A program made the position numbers and the translations under genes. From positions 1 through 35,263 of IMG/VR virus record IMGVR_UViG_3300042385_000486: a stretch of 35,263 nucleotides of DNA; one strand, written 5' to 3'. Within the stretch, counting starts at the first letter, position 1. The number at the start of each line of letters is the position of its first letter. This DNA is from a virus. Shown here one piece after another: positions 1 to 5,965 of this stretch. A model generated the notes under the pieces. The model did no database searches. It was not told where the DNA came from and was given only the letters and a program-made list of their open reading frames with translations.

Positions 1-926
1 GTGGTACAAGTGGATCTAGTGGCGCAAATGGAAGTAGTGGAAGTAGTGGTACTAGTGGTACAAGTGGAACTAGTGGAACTAGTGGAACTAGTGGAAGTGG
101 TGAGAGTGGATCTAGTGGAACTAGTGGAAGAGCAGGATCAAGTGGTACAAGTGGAAGTAGTGGTACAAGTGGAAGTAGTGGAACTAGTGGAAGTGGTGAG
201 AGTGGATCTAGTGGAACTAGTGGAAGAGCAGGATCAAGTGGTACAAGTGGAAGTAGTGGAACTAGTGGAACAAGTGGAACAAGTGGTGAAAGTGGTACTG
301 CAGGTAGTAGTGGAACAAGTGGTGTGAGTGCTGATTCTGGAAATAGTTCTAGTAGCGGTGAAAGTGGAAGTAGTGGAAGTAGTGGAAGTAGTGGTACGAG
401 TGGTACGAGTGGTATTGGTGCGCCTAGTGGTGAAAGTGGTATTAGTGGTGGTAGTTTTACGAATGAACCTAATTATTTAGTAAAAACGACTGGGGTTAGT
501 ACTTTACAGAGTGTTGATTTTTTGAGTGTTAGTACAAGTGGTACAAGTGGTACAAGTGGTATTTTTACTATTGCTGGAGAAAGTAGGATACAAGGTGTTA
601 AGGAAACTTACACTTCTGTTACACCTTCATCTGGGGTTGTTACTATAGACCTTAAAACTACAACTGTTGCTTTGTTAACTCTTAATGCTAGTGTTACTAG
701 TTTTACTATTAATAATTTAACCGCTGGAAAAGTTAATTCATTTACAATAGTAACAATACCAAACGGATCTGTATATACTATAACTTGGACATTTGGAGGC
801 GTGGGTGTCAAATGGCCAGGTGGAACAGCTCCAACATTAACTACAACAAACAATAAATATGATATATTTAGCTTTATATATGACGATACAAACTGGTATG
901 GTTTTATAGGCGGACAAAATTTCTAA
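1..926 (+). CDS. Collagen-like tail fibre protein (5' partial)
   Basis: The gene enters from outside the window; its first complete codon is at position 3, and this frame is open to the TAA ending at 926. The first ~145 residues are almost pure Gly-X-Ser triplets (GTS, GSS, GES), a collagen-like pattern common in phage tail fibres, where such stretches form long trimeric shafts. Shorter GTSGTSG blocks recur before a non-repetitive C-terminal domain of about 120 residues, which is rich in Thr, Val and Ile, is probably beta-structured, and ends in YGFIGGQNF. That shaft-plus-tip arrangement is what a distal fibre or receptor-contacting protein shows. The neighbours at 932 and 1575 (fibre-like protein and fibre assembly chaperone) fit. 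A GTG-initiated reading in frame 1 (1-327) is an out-of-frame shadow. The adhesin role is inferred; the collagen-like repeat is seen directly. Confidence 0.75.
   Translation, partial: GTSGSSGANGSSGSSGTSGTSGTSGTSGTSGSGESGSSGTSGRAGSSGTSGSSGTSGSSGTSGSGESGSSGTSGRAGSSGTSGSSGTSGTSGTSGESGTAGSSGTSGVSADSGNSSSSGESGSSGSSGSSGTSGTSGIGAPSGESGISGGSFTNEPNYLVKTTGVSTLQSVDFLSVSTSGTSGTSGIFTIAGESRIQGVKETYTSVTPSSGVVTIDLKTTTVALLTLNASVTSFTINNLTAGKVNSFTIVTIPNGSVYTITWTFGGVGVKWPGGTAPTLTTTNNKYDIFSFIYDDTNWYGFIGGQNF
80..259 (+). repeat. 84-bp direct repeat inside the collagen-like region
   Basis: Positions 80-163 and 176-259 are identical over 84 bp (28 codons) and lie 96 bp apart. Both copies carry the unusual block GSGESGSSGTSGRAGSSG, so this is a duplication of a specific segment and not just the shared GGTACAAGT-type background. 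The offset is a multiple of 3, so the frame is preserved and fibre length can change by slippage or recombination. Confidence 0.85.
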
Positions 927-931
927 TATTT

Positions 932-1567
932 ATGGCAACAATAGGATCAGGTAGAGCATCATTAATAAGACGTAAATCAGTAAATTATACTTTGGTAAGA
1001 TATGAAGGAGCTACTACTACAAGTGGAACACTTGGGTCCAGTACCTGTATATATGAAATCTATTTATTTACAGATGGATTTGTAGAATTGAGATTAGGCA
1101 ATTGGGCTAATACCGGTGGAATTTCCGGTCATTATACAGCTGGAGGAACTGGCACAGCTCTTTCTCCTTCAGCTAATACTACATATGTTTGGAATGCATC
1201 AGGAACAACCACTACATTTTATTCTGGTTATCAATATATAAACGGAGTCGCGACAGCCGCAGGATCAACAAACCCTTCTTTAGGCGCAAGCTCCGTGGGT
1301 AGTTGGCCTCCTACAAGTTGGACCAGTTTACAAAATGGGAGTGTGGATGATAATTTCGTTTCAGTAACAATAGCCCCAACAACATTTTTTGGTACATCTA
1401 GAACCACCGCATATATTAGTAGCAACGCCTATATTACCTTTGGAGTTGGTAGCGGTGAATATAGAAGTTTAAGTACTTCAAATCCACCATATGATAAATT
1501 TATGTTTAATGCGGGTGATAGAAGTTATCAAAGAGTTGCGTATTTAACTGCGGGTGGATCAAAATAA
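932..1567 (+). CDS. Putative tail fibre / virion surface protein
   Basis: A 211-residue protein starting 5 nt after the fibre stop, with the start codon directly after an AATATTTAT stretch and no Shine-Dalgarno sequence. It is rich in Gly, Ser, Thr, Tyr and Asn with no predicted membrane segment or signal peptide. It alternates short polar and aromatic stretches, a composition typical of beta-rich receptor-binding or fibre-tip proteins. The C-terminus (around residues 190-205, FNAGDRSYQRVAYL) reads like a compact terminal strand. I do not recognise a named family. The structural role rests on composition and on its place between a collagen-like fibre and a fibre assembly chaperone. Confidence 0.5.
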   Translation: MATIGSGRASLIRRKSVNYTLVRYEGATTTSGTLGSSTCIYEIYLFTDGFVELRLGNWANTGGISGHYTAGGTGTALSPSANTTYVWNASGTTTTFYSGYQYINGVATAAGSTNPSLGASSVGSWPPTSWTSLQNGSVDDNFVSVTIAPTTFFGTSRTTAYISSNAYITFGVGSGEYRSLSTSNPPYDKFMFNAGDRSYQRVAYLTAGGSK

Positions 1568-1574
1568 TAAAATT

Positions 1575-2021
1575 ATGAAAGTAGCAAAAATAATAAACAA
1601 TTCAATTTATATACAGAGTATCTATATAATGTTTCCTAACGTTTCATTTCCTGACGTTGGAATACCTGATGAATTTTTAAAGACTCACACTTTATATAAA
1701 GTCGTTGAATTCATACCACATAATCCAGAAACACAAATCTTTAAATTATTAGATGTGCCTATACTGAAAGATAATATAGTTTATACAGGTGTGGTTTTAG
1801 ATAAAACAGATGCGGAAATTAAATCAGATAAGCTAATAAAAGTAAGACTGTATCGTGATGAACTTTTAAACGAATCTGATAGTTACGTAACAATTGATAG
1901 ATGGGAAGATTATTCGGATGCGCAAAAAACTGCATATAGACAATATAGACAGTCTTTAAGAGATATACCTCAAATCGCAGATGATTTAGATAATATTGTG
2001 TGGCCTATTAAGCCAAATTAA
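1575..2021 (+). CDS. Tail fibre assembly chaperone-like protein (Phage_tail_APC type)
   Basis: A 148-residue protein; ATG 1575 is preferred over an upstream in-frame GTG at 1554, which would overlap the previous gene. The last ~40 residues (AYRQYRQSLRDIPQ ... IVWPIKP) match the C-terminal signature of the phage tail assembly chaperone group: a Tyr-Arg-Gln-x-Leu-Arg-Asp helix followed by a Trp-Pro ending. Such proteins help fold or attach tail fibres and are usually encoded immediately downstream of the fibre gene, as here. The N-terminal ~90 residues are less conserved and probably bind the fibre. Which of the two upstream fibre genes it serves cannot be told. Confidence 0.6.
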   Translation: MKVAKIINNSIYIQSIYIMFPNVSFPDVGIPDEFLKTHTLYKVVEFIPHNPETQIFKLLDVPILKDNIVYTGVVLDKTDAEIKSDKLIKVRLYRDELLNESDSYVTIDRWEDYSDAQKTAYRQYRQSLRDIPQIADDLDNIVWPIKPN

Positions 2022-2041
2022 AATTATAATTATTAATAGTC

Positions 2042-2070
2042 TTGACTTTATAATTTATATAAAGTATAAG
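2042..2070 (+). promoter_or_regulatory. Sigma70-like promoter
   Basis: TTGACT (2042-2047), a 17-bp AT-only spacer, then TATAAG (2065-2070). It lies in the 160-bp gap before the HAD-nucleotidyltransferase gene. The expected start of transcription falls on or next to the palindrome at 2077-2086, leaving a leader of about 105 nt. Confidence 0.6.
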
Positions 2071-2076
2071 CATAAG

Positions 2077-2160
2077 CAAGCGCTTGTTGAATTAAGTGGT
2101 TGTTAAATATTAATTAAATAATACTAAATTATTGATAGTTAAATTAAAGTTAAGCGCTTG
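2077..2160. promoter_or_regulatory. Paired AAGCGCTT palindromes (operator-like or leader stem)
   Basis: CAAGCGCTTG (2077-2086) is a perfect 10-bp palindrome, and TAAGCGCTTG (2151-2160) repeats its AAGCGCTT core. They are GC-bearing islands in an otherwise A/T-only gap. As DNA they look like two operator half-loops flanking the leader, the first at the expected transcription start. As RNA, 2077-2085 can pair with 2152-2160 in a 9-bp stem. Function is inferred. Confidence 0.4.
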
Positions 2161-2169
2161 ATATGCTAC

Positions 2170-2177
2170 TATTTATT
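2170..2177 (+). promoter_or_regulatory. TATTTATT, variant of the recurring pre-gene octamer
   Basis: One mismatch from TATTTATA, with a preceding C, ending 4 nt before ATG 2182. No Shine-Dalgarno sequence is present between it and the start codon. Confidence 0.35.
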
Positions 2178-2181
2178 ATAA

Positions 2182-3348
2182 ATGATTACTAATAAACATA
2201 AAATATATTTGGATATGGATGGAGTAATAAGTGATTGGGAATCACAGTTTAAGCGCTATAGTGGTGGAGTGCCTGTAGAAACTTATGATGTTGAGCATGG
2301 CAAAAAAAATAGATTTAAATTTGTTGATAAAAATTGTCCTGAATATTATTCTACAATGCCTTGGATGAAAGATGGTAAGTTGCTTTATAATTTTGTAAAA
2401 AATTTACCTGTAGAAATATTGAGTCATGCACCTAGTAAATTATCTTATATTGGTAAAAAGCAATGGTTAGCTAATAATAAGATTGATATTGAAGCTAATT
2501 TGGTACCGCATAGAAATTTAAAAGCAAAGTTTGCAAATGCTGATAGTATTTTAATAGATGATCGTGAAGATAATGTAAATGATTTTATAAATGCTGGTGG
2601 CAAAGCAATATTGCATAAAAATGCTATAGATACTATTAATCAACTAAAAGAAATGTTGGGTATTAAAGAAAAACATAGAATTTATAATAGTATTTTAAAT
2701 CCTGCAATTTGGGCAACTAAAGATGAAATAAAACCTGAAGTATTAAATAAACTATTAACTATAGCAAATACTTTCTACAAAGATACTGATTTGAATGTAC
2801 CGCTTGAAAATGTATATTTTCTTGGTAGTACCGCCGGATATAATTGGTCACCCACCAGTGATATAGATTTACATTTGCTTGTAGATTTTTCTAAGATTAA
2901 TGATAATAAAGAAATTGTTAAGAATTATGTGGGTGGCTTAAAAAGTAAATGGAATGATTCGCATGACATTCGAATTGGTAATCATCCAGTGGAAGTTTAT
3001 ATTCAAGATGTTAATGAAGTTAACCGAAGTCAAGCTGTATATAGTTTGACTAAAAATACTTGGGTAAAAAAGCCAAAAATAGAAGACATACAGATTGATA
3101 AAGCTACTATTTCAAAGAAATATAAAGAATATGTAACATTTATTAATATGGCTGTAAAAGAACAAGATCTAGACAAATTGAAACGTTTGATAAAGCGGTT
3201 ATATGAAATGCGTGAAGCTGGATTGGCTAAAAGTGGAGAATACAGCACAGAAAACTTAGTGTTCAAACTTTTGAGATCCAGTGGGTACGTTAATCAACTA
3301 AAAGACGCGATAAATAATATCACGGATAAAAATTTGAGTCATATTTAA
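2182..3348 (+). CDS. HAD-family phosphatase fused to a nucleotidyltransferase domain
   Basis: A 388-residue, two-domain protein. Residues 1-160 carry HAD motifs: YLDMDGV (D11 nucleophile, D13), a motif II-like SHAPSK (81-86) and the motif IV acidic cluster LIDDREDN (125-132). This resembles the 5'(3')-deoxyribonucleotidase/NT5C branch. Residues 210-275 carry a DNA polymerase beta-type nucleotidyltransferase signature: LGS (214-216), SDIDLH (226-231, metal ligands D227 and D229) and a likely third acid in VEVYIQD (E271). The last ~90 residues are helical. All catalytic residues look intact in both halves. Substrates are unknown; the pairing of a transferase with a phosphatase suggests a nucleotide or end-processing reaction that can be added and removed. 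It has its own promoter and sits between the fibre and tail modules. Confidence 0.75.
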   Translation: MITNKHKIYLDMDGVISDWESQFKRYSGGVPVETYDVEHGKKNRFKFVDKNCPEYYSTMPWMKDGKLLYNFVKNLPVEILSHAPSKLSYIGKKQWLANNKIDIEANLVPHRNLKAKFANADSILIDDREDNVNDFINAGGKAILHKNAIDTINQLKEMLGIKEKHRIYNSILNPAIWATKDEIKPEVLNKLLTIANTFYKDTDLNVPLENVYFLGSTAGYNWSPTSDIDLHLLVDFSKINDNKEIVKNYVGGLKSKWNDSHDIRIGNHPVEVYIQDVNEVNRSQAVYSLTKNTWVKKPKIEDIQIDKATISKKYKEYVTFINMAVKEQDLDKLKRLIKRLYEMREAGLAKSGEYSTENLVFKLLRSSGYVNQLKDAINNITDKNLSHI

Positions 3349-3378
3349 AAAAAGTTAATTAAAACATAAATTCTTTTA

Positions 3379-3386
3379 TATTTATA
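3379..3386 (+). promoter_or_regulatory. TATTTATA late-promoter-like octamer upstream of gene 19
   Basis: Exact TATTTATA, ending 22 nt before the start codon. Here there is room for a normal leader with an AAGG Shine-Dalgarno (about 3398-3401), as expected if the octamer is a -10 element. Confidence 0.5.
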
Positions 3387-3408
3387 ATCAATAACATAAG
3401 GTAAAAAT

Positions 3409-3900
3409 ATGGCAGAACTACTAAATCCATCAGAAATTTTTTCAACAGCTTTTGAACCAAAAGTAAAGAATCGTTTTATTCTTTACGTTGATGGTCTTCC
3501 ATCATTCATTATTAAAAAGGTCAATCGTCCTAAGTTAACACAAGCTAAGAAAGAACTTGACCACATGAACATAAAAACTTACTACAAAGGTAAGAGTGTT
3601 TGGGATGATATCAGTATGGAACTTTATGATCCAATTGTACCATCTGGCGCTCAAGCTGTAATGGAGTGGGTTCGTTTGCATCACGAATCAGTTACTGGTC
3701 GTGATGGTTATCAAGATTTCTATAAAAAAGATCTTACTATTAACGTTCTTGGCCCCGTCGGCGATAAAGTGGAAGAATGGACACTAAAGGGCGCATTCAT
3801 CACAAGCGCTGATTTCCAAGAAATGGATTGGAGCGATGATGGTGCCGCTCAAATGATTAGTTTAACAATATCAATCGATTACGCAATTCTTCAGTATTAA
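3409..3900 (+). CDS. 19: Tail tube protein gp19
   Basis: A 163-residue protein, the same length as T4 gp19, which polymerises in hexameric rings to form the rigid inner tube of the contractile tail. The opening (NPSEIFSTAFEPKVKNRFIL) and the middle (about residues 50-115, DHMNIKTYYKGKSVW ... HHESVTGRDGYQDFYKKDL) follow the tube protein pattern of two beta-sheets with a connecting helix (AVMEWVRLHHES). The closing segment (TSADFQEMDWSDDGAAQMIS) also fits the family. It has a proper Shine-Dalgarno sequence, a dedicated terminator and almost exclusively CGT arginine codons, consistent with high late expression. No tail sheath gene (gp18) is in the window; it would be expected upstream or elsewhere. 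Confidence 0.9.
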   Translation: MAELLNPSEIFSTAFEPKVKNRFILYVDGLPSFIIKKVNRPKLTQAKKELDHMNIKTYYKGKSVWDDISMELYDPIVPSGAQAVMEWVRLHHESVTGRDGYQDFYKKDLTINVLGPVGDKVEEWTLKGAFITSADFQEMDWSDDGAAQMISLTISIDYAILQY

Positions 3901-3923
3901 GATTTGGTAACCAAATTAAAAAG

Positions 3924-3947
3924 AACCCCACATTTATCTGTGGGGTT
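3924..3947 (+). terminator. Rho-independent terminator after gene 19
   Basis: AACCCCACA (3924-3932), a 6-nt loop, TGTGGGGTT (3939-3947): a 9-bp GC-rich stem followed by a T-rich tail. It would isolate tail tube mRNA from the downstream genes. Confidence 0.85.
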
Positions 3948-3950
3948 TTC

Positions 3951-3958
3951 TATTTATT
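3951..3958 (+). promoter_or_regulatory. TATTTATT, variant of the recurring octamer
   Basis: It follows the gene 19 terminator immediately and ends 5 nt before ATG 3964 (11 nt before ATG 3970). This terminator-then-octamer order recurs at 21503-21544, 28680-28720 and 33994-34033. Confidence 0.4.
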
Positions 3959-3963
3959 AACAT

Positions 3964-4860
3964 ATGCAAATGGGCAAGAAAGTATTCGTCATTTATCCTG
4001 GTAGATTTCATCCTTTTCACACAGGTCACAAGGGTGTATATAACTATTTAAGCACCAAATTTGGTGGCAATGACGTATACATAACAACTACCGGAGTAGT
4101 TGAATTGCCAAAGTCGCCTTTTTCATTTGATGAGAAAAAAGAAATGATGATGGCAACTGGTATACCATCCAATAAAATACTAAATGTCAAAAACAACTAT
4201 AATTTGCAAAGTGTATCAAGTCAGATACCAATCAATGTAGAACGTGACAGTATTATTTTTGCGGTTAGTCAAAAAGATATGGCTGAAGATCCAAGATTCA
4301 AGAACTTTGTCAAAAAAGATGGATCTCCTTCGTATTTGCAGCCAATACCAAAAAATGAAAGCAAATTGGAACCAGCAATTAAACACGGTTACTTAATTAC
4401 AGTGCCAACAACAGATTTTACAGTATTAGGATTACCAGCAAGAAGTGCGAGTCAATTAAGATCTCAGTATTCAACACTAAAGCCCGAACAACAAAAAGCA
4501 TTTATTGTGGATCTATTTGGTAGTTATAATCCCAAGATACATAAGATATTAAACAACAAATTGGGTAACACCAGTGGTAAATTGACAGAAAAGCAAAAGA
4601 AGCTATTAAAGAAATTGATTGTGGGTATCTTAAAAGAAGACGAAGATAAAATAAATTCTGCCAAAGAAAAACGAAATGCGGCTGAAGAGGATCTTCGACA
4701 AGCGGAACTTGAAGGCGCAGAAGAAGATTTAAAAAAAGCAAATGATAATTTATCATCGGCTACTACTCCAGAGGAAAAAGATGCCGCTGAGGCAAATGTA
4801 AAAATAAAGAAGGCTTTGGTGGATAGTAAAAAAATTGCGTTGCAATTAAAACAAGATTAA
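3964..4860 (+). CDS. HxGH nucleotidylyltransferase-like protein with coiled-coil tail
   Basis: A 298-residue protein. Residues 7-22 (VFVIYPGRFHPFHTGH) are the hallmark of the HxGH nucleotidylyltransferase superfamily (NMN adenylyl-, pantetheine-phosphate adenylyl- and cytidylyltransferases), with H19 and H22 the catalytic pair. A C-terminal SASQLR (161-166) occupies the place of the family's ISSTxxR motif. The Rossmann-type domain ends near residue 200; the remaining ~95 residues are highly charged (EEDLRQAELEGAEEDL and similar) and should form coiled coil. The substrate is unknown; NAD salvage is one possibility, and a structural role is another because it sits inside the tail module. ATG 3964 and ATG 3970 are both possible starts. 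Confidence 0.7.
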   Translation: MQMGKKVFVIYPGRFHPFHTGHKGVYNYLSTKFGGNDVYITTTGVVELPKSPFSFDEKKEMMMATGIPSNKILNVKNNYNLQSVSSQIPINVERDSIIFAVSQKDMAEDPRFKNFVKKDGSPSYLQPIPKNESKLEPAIKHGYLITVPTTDFTVLGLPARSASQLRSQYSTLKPEQQKAFIVDLFGSYNPKIHKILNNKLGNTSGKLTEKQKKLLKKLIVGILKEDEDKINSAKEKRNAAEEDLRQAELEGAEEDLKKANDNLSSATTPEEKDAAEANVKIKKALVDSKKIALQLKQD

Positions 4861-4909
4861 ATATAATAATTAAAAAGTTATATAATGTTCTATATATTGT
4901 TACAAAGTT

Positions 4910-5731
4910 ATGAGTGACGAAATTATTATTCAAAAATTAAAACAACAACATTCAGCTGCTCCCACACCTGTAGCTACAAGTTATCCATCTGAAACAATTG
5001 ATTTGCCATCAAAGGGTTATTTTTATGATGAATCTAATCCATTGAGCAAAGGAATCATTGAATTAAAGATGATGACTGCTAGGGAAGAAGATATTCTGAC
5101 CAATGAAAATTTCATCAAAAACGGTACCGTATTGGATAAATTGATGGAAAGTCTAATTGTTACGCCCGGCGTAAGAACTCAAGACTTGTTAATGATTGAT
5201 AAAAATTCTTTATTTATCGCTGCTAGACGATTGGCATATGGTGATAAATATGGACCAGTAAAGATTGAATGTAAAAAGTGTAATACCGAAAACAAAACTT
5301 ATATTGATTTAAGCACATTAAATGAAAAAGAAACGGATTTCAGCAAGTTTCAAAAAGGTACCAACGAATTTGAATTTGAGTTTCCATTCAGCAAGAGACG
5401 AATCACGTTTAAACTAATTACGTCAGGTGATCAAGAAAGTATTGATCGTGATATTAAGGCTCTAACCAAGATTAAAAAACATTCTAGCACCGAAGTTACT
5501 ACTAGACTTAAAAAGTTGATCGTCAGTATTGATGGAAAGCCTGATATAGCGGCTATTAATAAGTTTGTTGATAATGAGCTACTATCAAAGGACAGTATGG
5601 CGTTGAGATCTTATGTTAAAACAATTGCGCCTGAATTGGATATGGGTTTTGACTTTGTATGTGAACACTGTGGTGAGGTGGAAAGGATGGATGTACCTAT
5701 GACGGTACAGTTTTTTTGGCCTGAGTCCTGA
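4910..5731 (+). CDS. 26: Baseplate hub assembly chaperone, gp26-like (T4_baseplate family)
   Basis: A 273-residue protein resembling the T4 gp26-type baseplate family. An N-terminal segment (IDLPSKGYFYDE, about 30-41) is followed by a helical domain (KMMTAREEDILTNENFIKNG, 53-72). Two CxxC pairs (C121/C124 and C251/C254) could bind one zinc ion. The end, MTVQFFWPES, is typical of the family. In T4 the gene order is 26-51-tail hub genes, and gp26 and gp51 act in hub assembly. Here the next complete gene is the tape measure protein, and a 72-codon continuation exists in the +1 frame at the 3' end (5712-5930). It is probably not a major virion component. It is preceded by a TATATATT motif 11 nt before the start. 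Confidence 0.7.
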   Translation: MSDEIIIQKLKQQHSAAPTPVATSYPSETIDLPSKGYFYDESNPLSKGIIELKMMTAREEDILTNENFIKNGTVLDKLMESLIVTPGVRTQDLLMIDKNSLFIAARRLAYGDKYGPVKIECKKCNTENKTYIDLSTLNEKETDFSKFQKGTNEFEFEFPFSKRRITFKLITSGDQESIDRDIKALTKIKKHSSTEVTTRLKKLIVSIDGKPDIAAINKFVDNELLSKDSMALRSYVKTIAPELDMGFDFVCEHCGEVERMDVPMTVQFFWPES

Positions 5732-5930
5732 ATATAAGGTACAAGTTCACAGTCAAATATTTGAATTGAGTTACTTCTCGCAAGGAGCTGTAAATGTACA
5801 AATTGCGTATCAATTACCCGTGTTTTTGCGCAATTTTTATTATGCTCAATTAGCAAATATAAAGAACAAAGAAAGTGATAGTTACAAGGAACCCACTAAA
5901 AAGTCGGGTAAAGTAGACAGGCCTTTTTAG
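5703..5930 (+). CDS. gp51-like / tail assembly chaperone extension in the +1 frame
   Basis: The frame +1 to the gp26-like gene is open from 5703 to TAG 5928-5930 and overlaps the end of that gene. From 5712 it reads FFGLSPEYKVQVHSQIFELS, then SYFSQGAV, LPVFLRNFYYAQL and a Lys-rich tail ending DRPF. A Leu-Pro-hydrophobic-Leu-Arg-x-Phe-Tyr segment is typical of phage tail assembly chaperone C-termini. No ATG lies in this frame before the conserved part (only CTG 5721, TTG 5766 and GTG 5820), so expression by a ribosomal frameshift on the T7 run is the simplest idea. It fills the T4 gene 51 position, just before the tape measure gene, where other phages use a frameshifted G/GT chaperone. The alternative is a one-base homopolymer error. 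The coding nature is well supported; the mechanism is inferred. Confidence 0.6.
   Translation, partial: RYSFFGLSPEYKVQVHSQIFELSYFSQGAVNVQIAYQLPVFLRNFYYAQLANIKNKESDSYKEPTKKSGKVDRPF
5711..5719 (+). promoter_or_regulatory. Candidate frameshift site, seven T followed by GG
   Basis: The zero frame reads TTT TTT TGG; the +1 frame reads TTT TTT GGC. Phe-tRNA can re-pair perfectly after a +1 slip, with a Trp codon waiting in the A site. A canonical -1 heptamer is not present in the required frame; a -2 slip would reach the same frame. Confidence 0.4.
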
Positions 5931-5932
5931 TG
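5894..5932 (+). repeat. 10-bp inverted repeat spanning the gp51-like stop codon
   Basis: CACTAAAAAG (5894-5903) and CTTTTTAGTG (5923-5932) are perfect inverted repeats around a 19-nt loop, and the 3' arm contains the TAG stop. No T-tract follows, so it is not an ordinary terminator. It could be an mRNA end-processing or stabilising hairpin. Confidence 0.5.
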
Positions 5933-5951
5933 TAAAATGATATAGTTGTCA

Positions 5952-5959
5952 TATTTATA
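5952..5959 (+). promoter_or_regulatory. TATTTATA octamer before the tape measure gene
   Basis: Exact TATTTATA, ending 6 nt before ATG 5966. No Shine-Dalgarno sequence lies between. Confidence 0.5.
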
Positions 5960-5965
5960 TATTAT

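Noticed and set aside
80-259. Possible CRISPR array or mobile element from short repeats
   Set aside because: The repeats are codon-phased Gly-X-Ser coding repeats with no spacers.
1-327. Val/Glu/Gln-rich ORF in frame 1 at the start of the window
   Set aside because: It is the +1 shadow of the Gly-X-Ser repeats. The true frame (frame 3) continues unbroken into the fibre gene.
1554-1574. Upstream GTG start for the fibre assembly chaperone
   Set aside because: It overlaps the previous gene's stop; ATG 1575 is a better-placed start.
2022-2181. tRNA or small RNA gene in the longest unannotated gap
   Set aside because: No cloverleaf or T-loop sequence is visible; the gap is explained by a promoter and palindromes.
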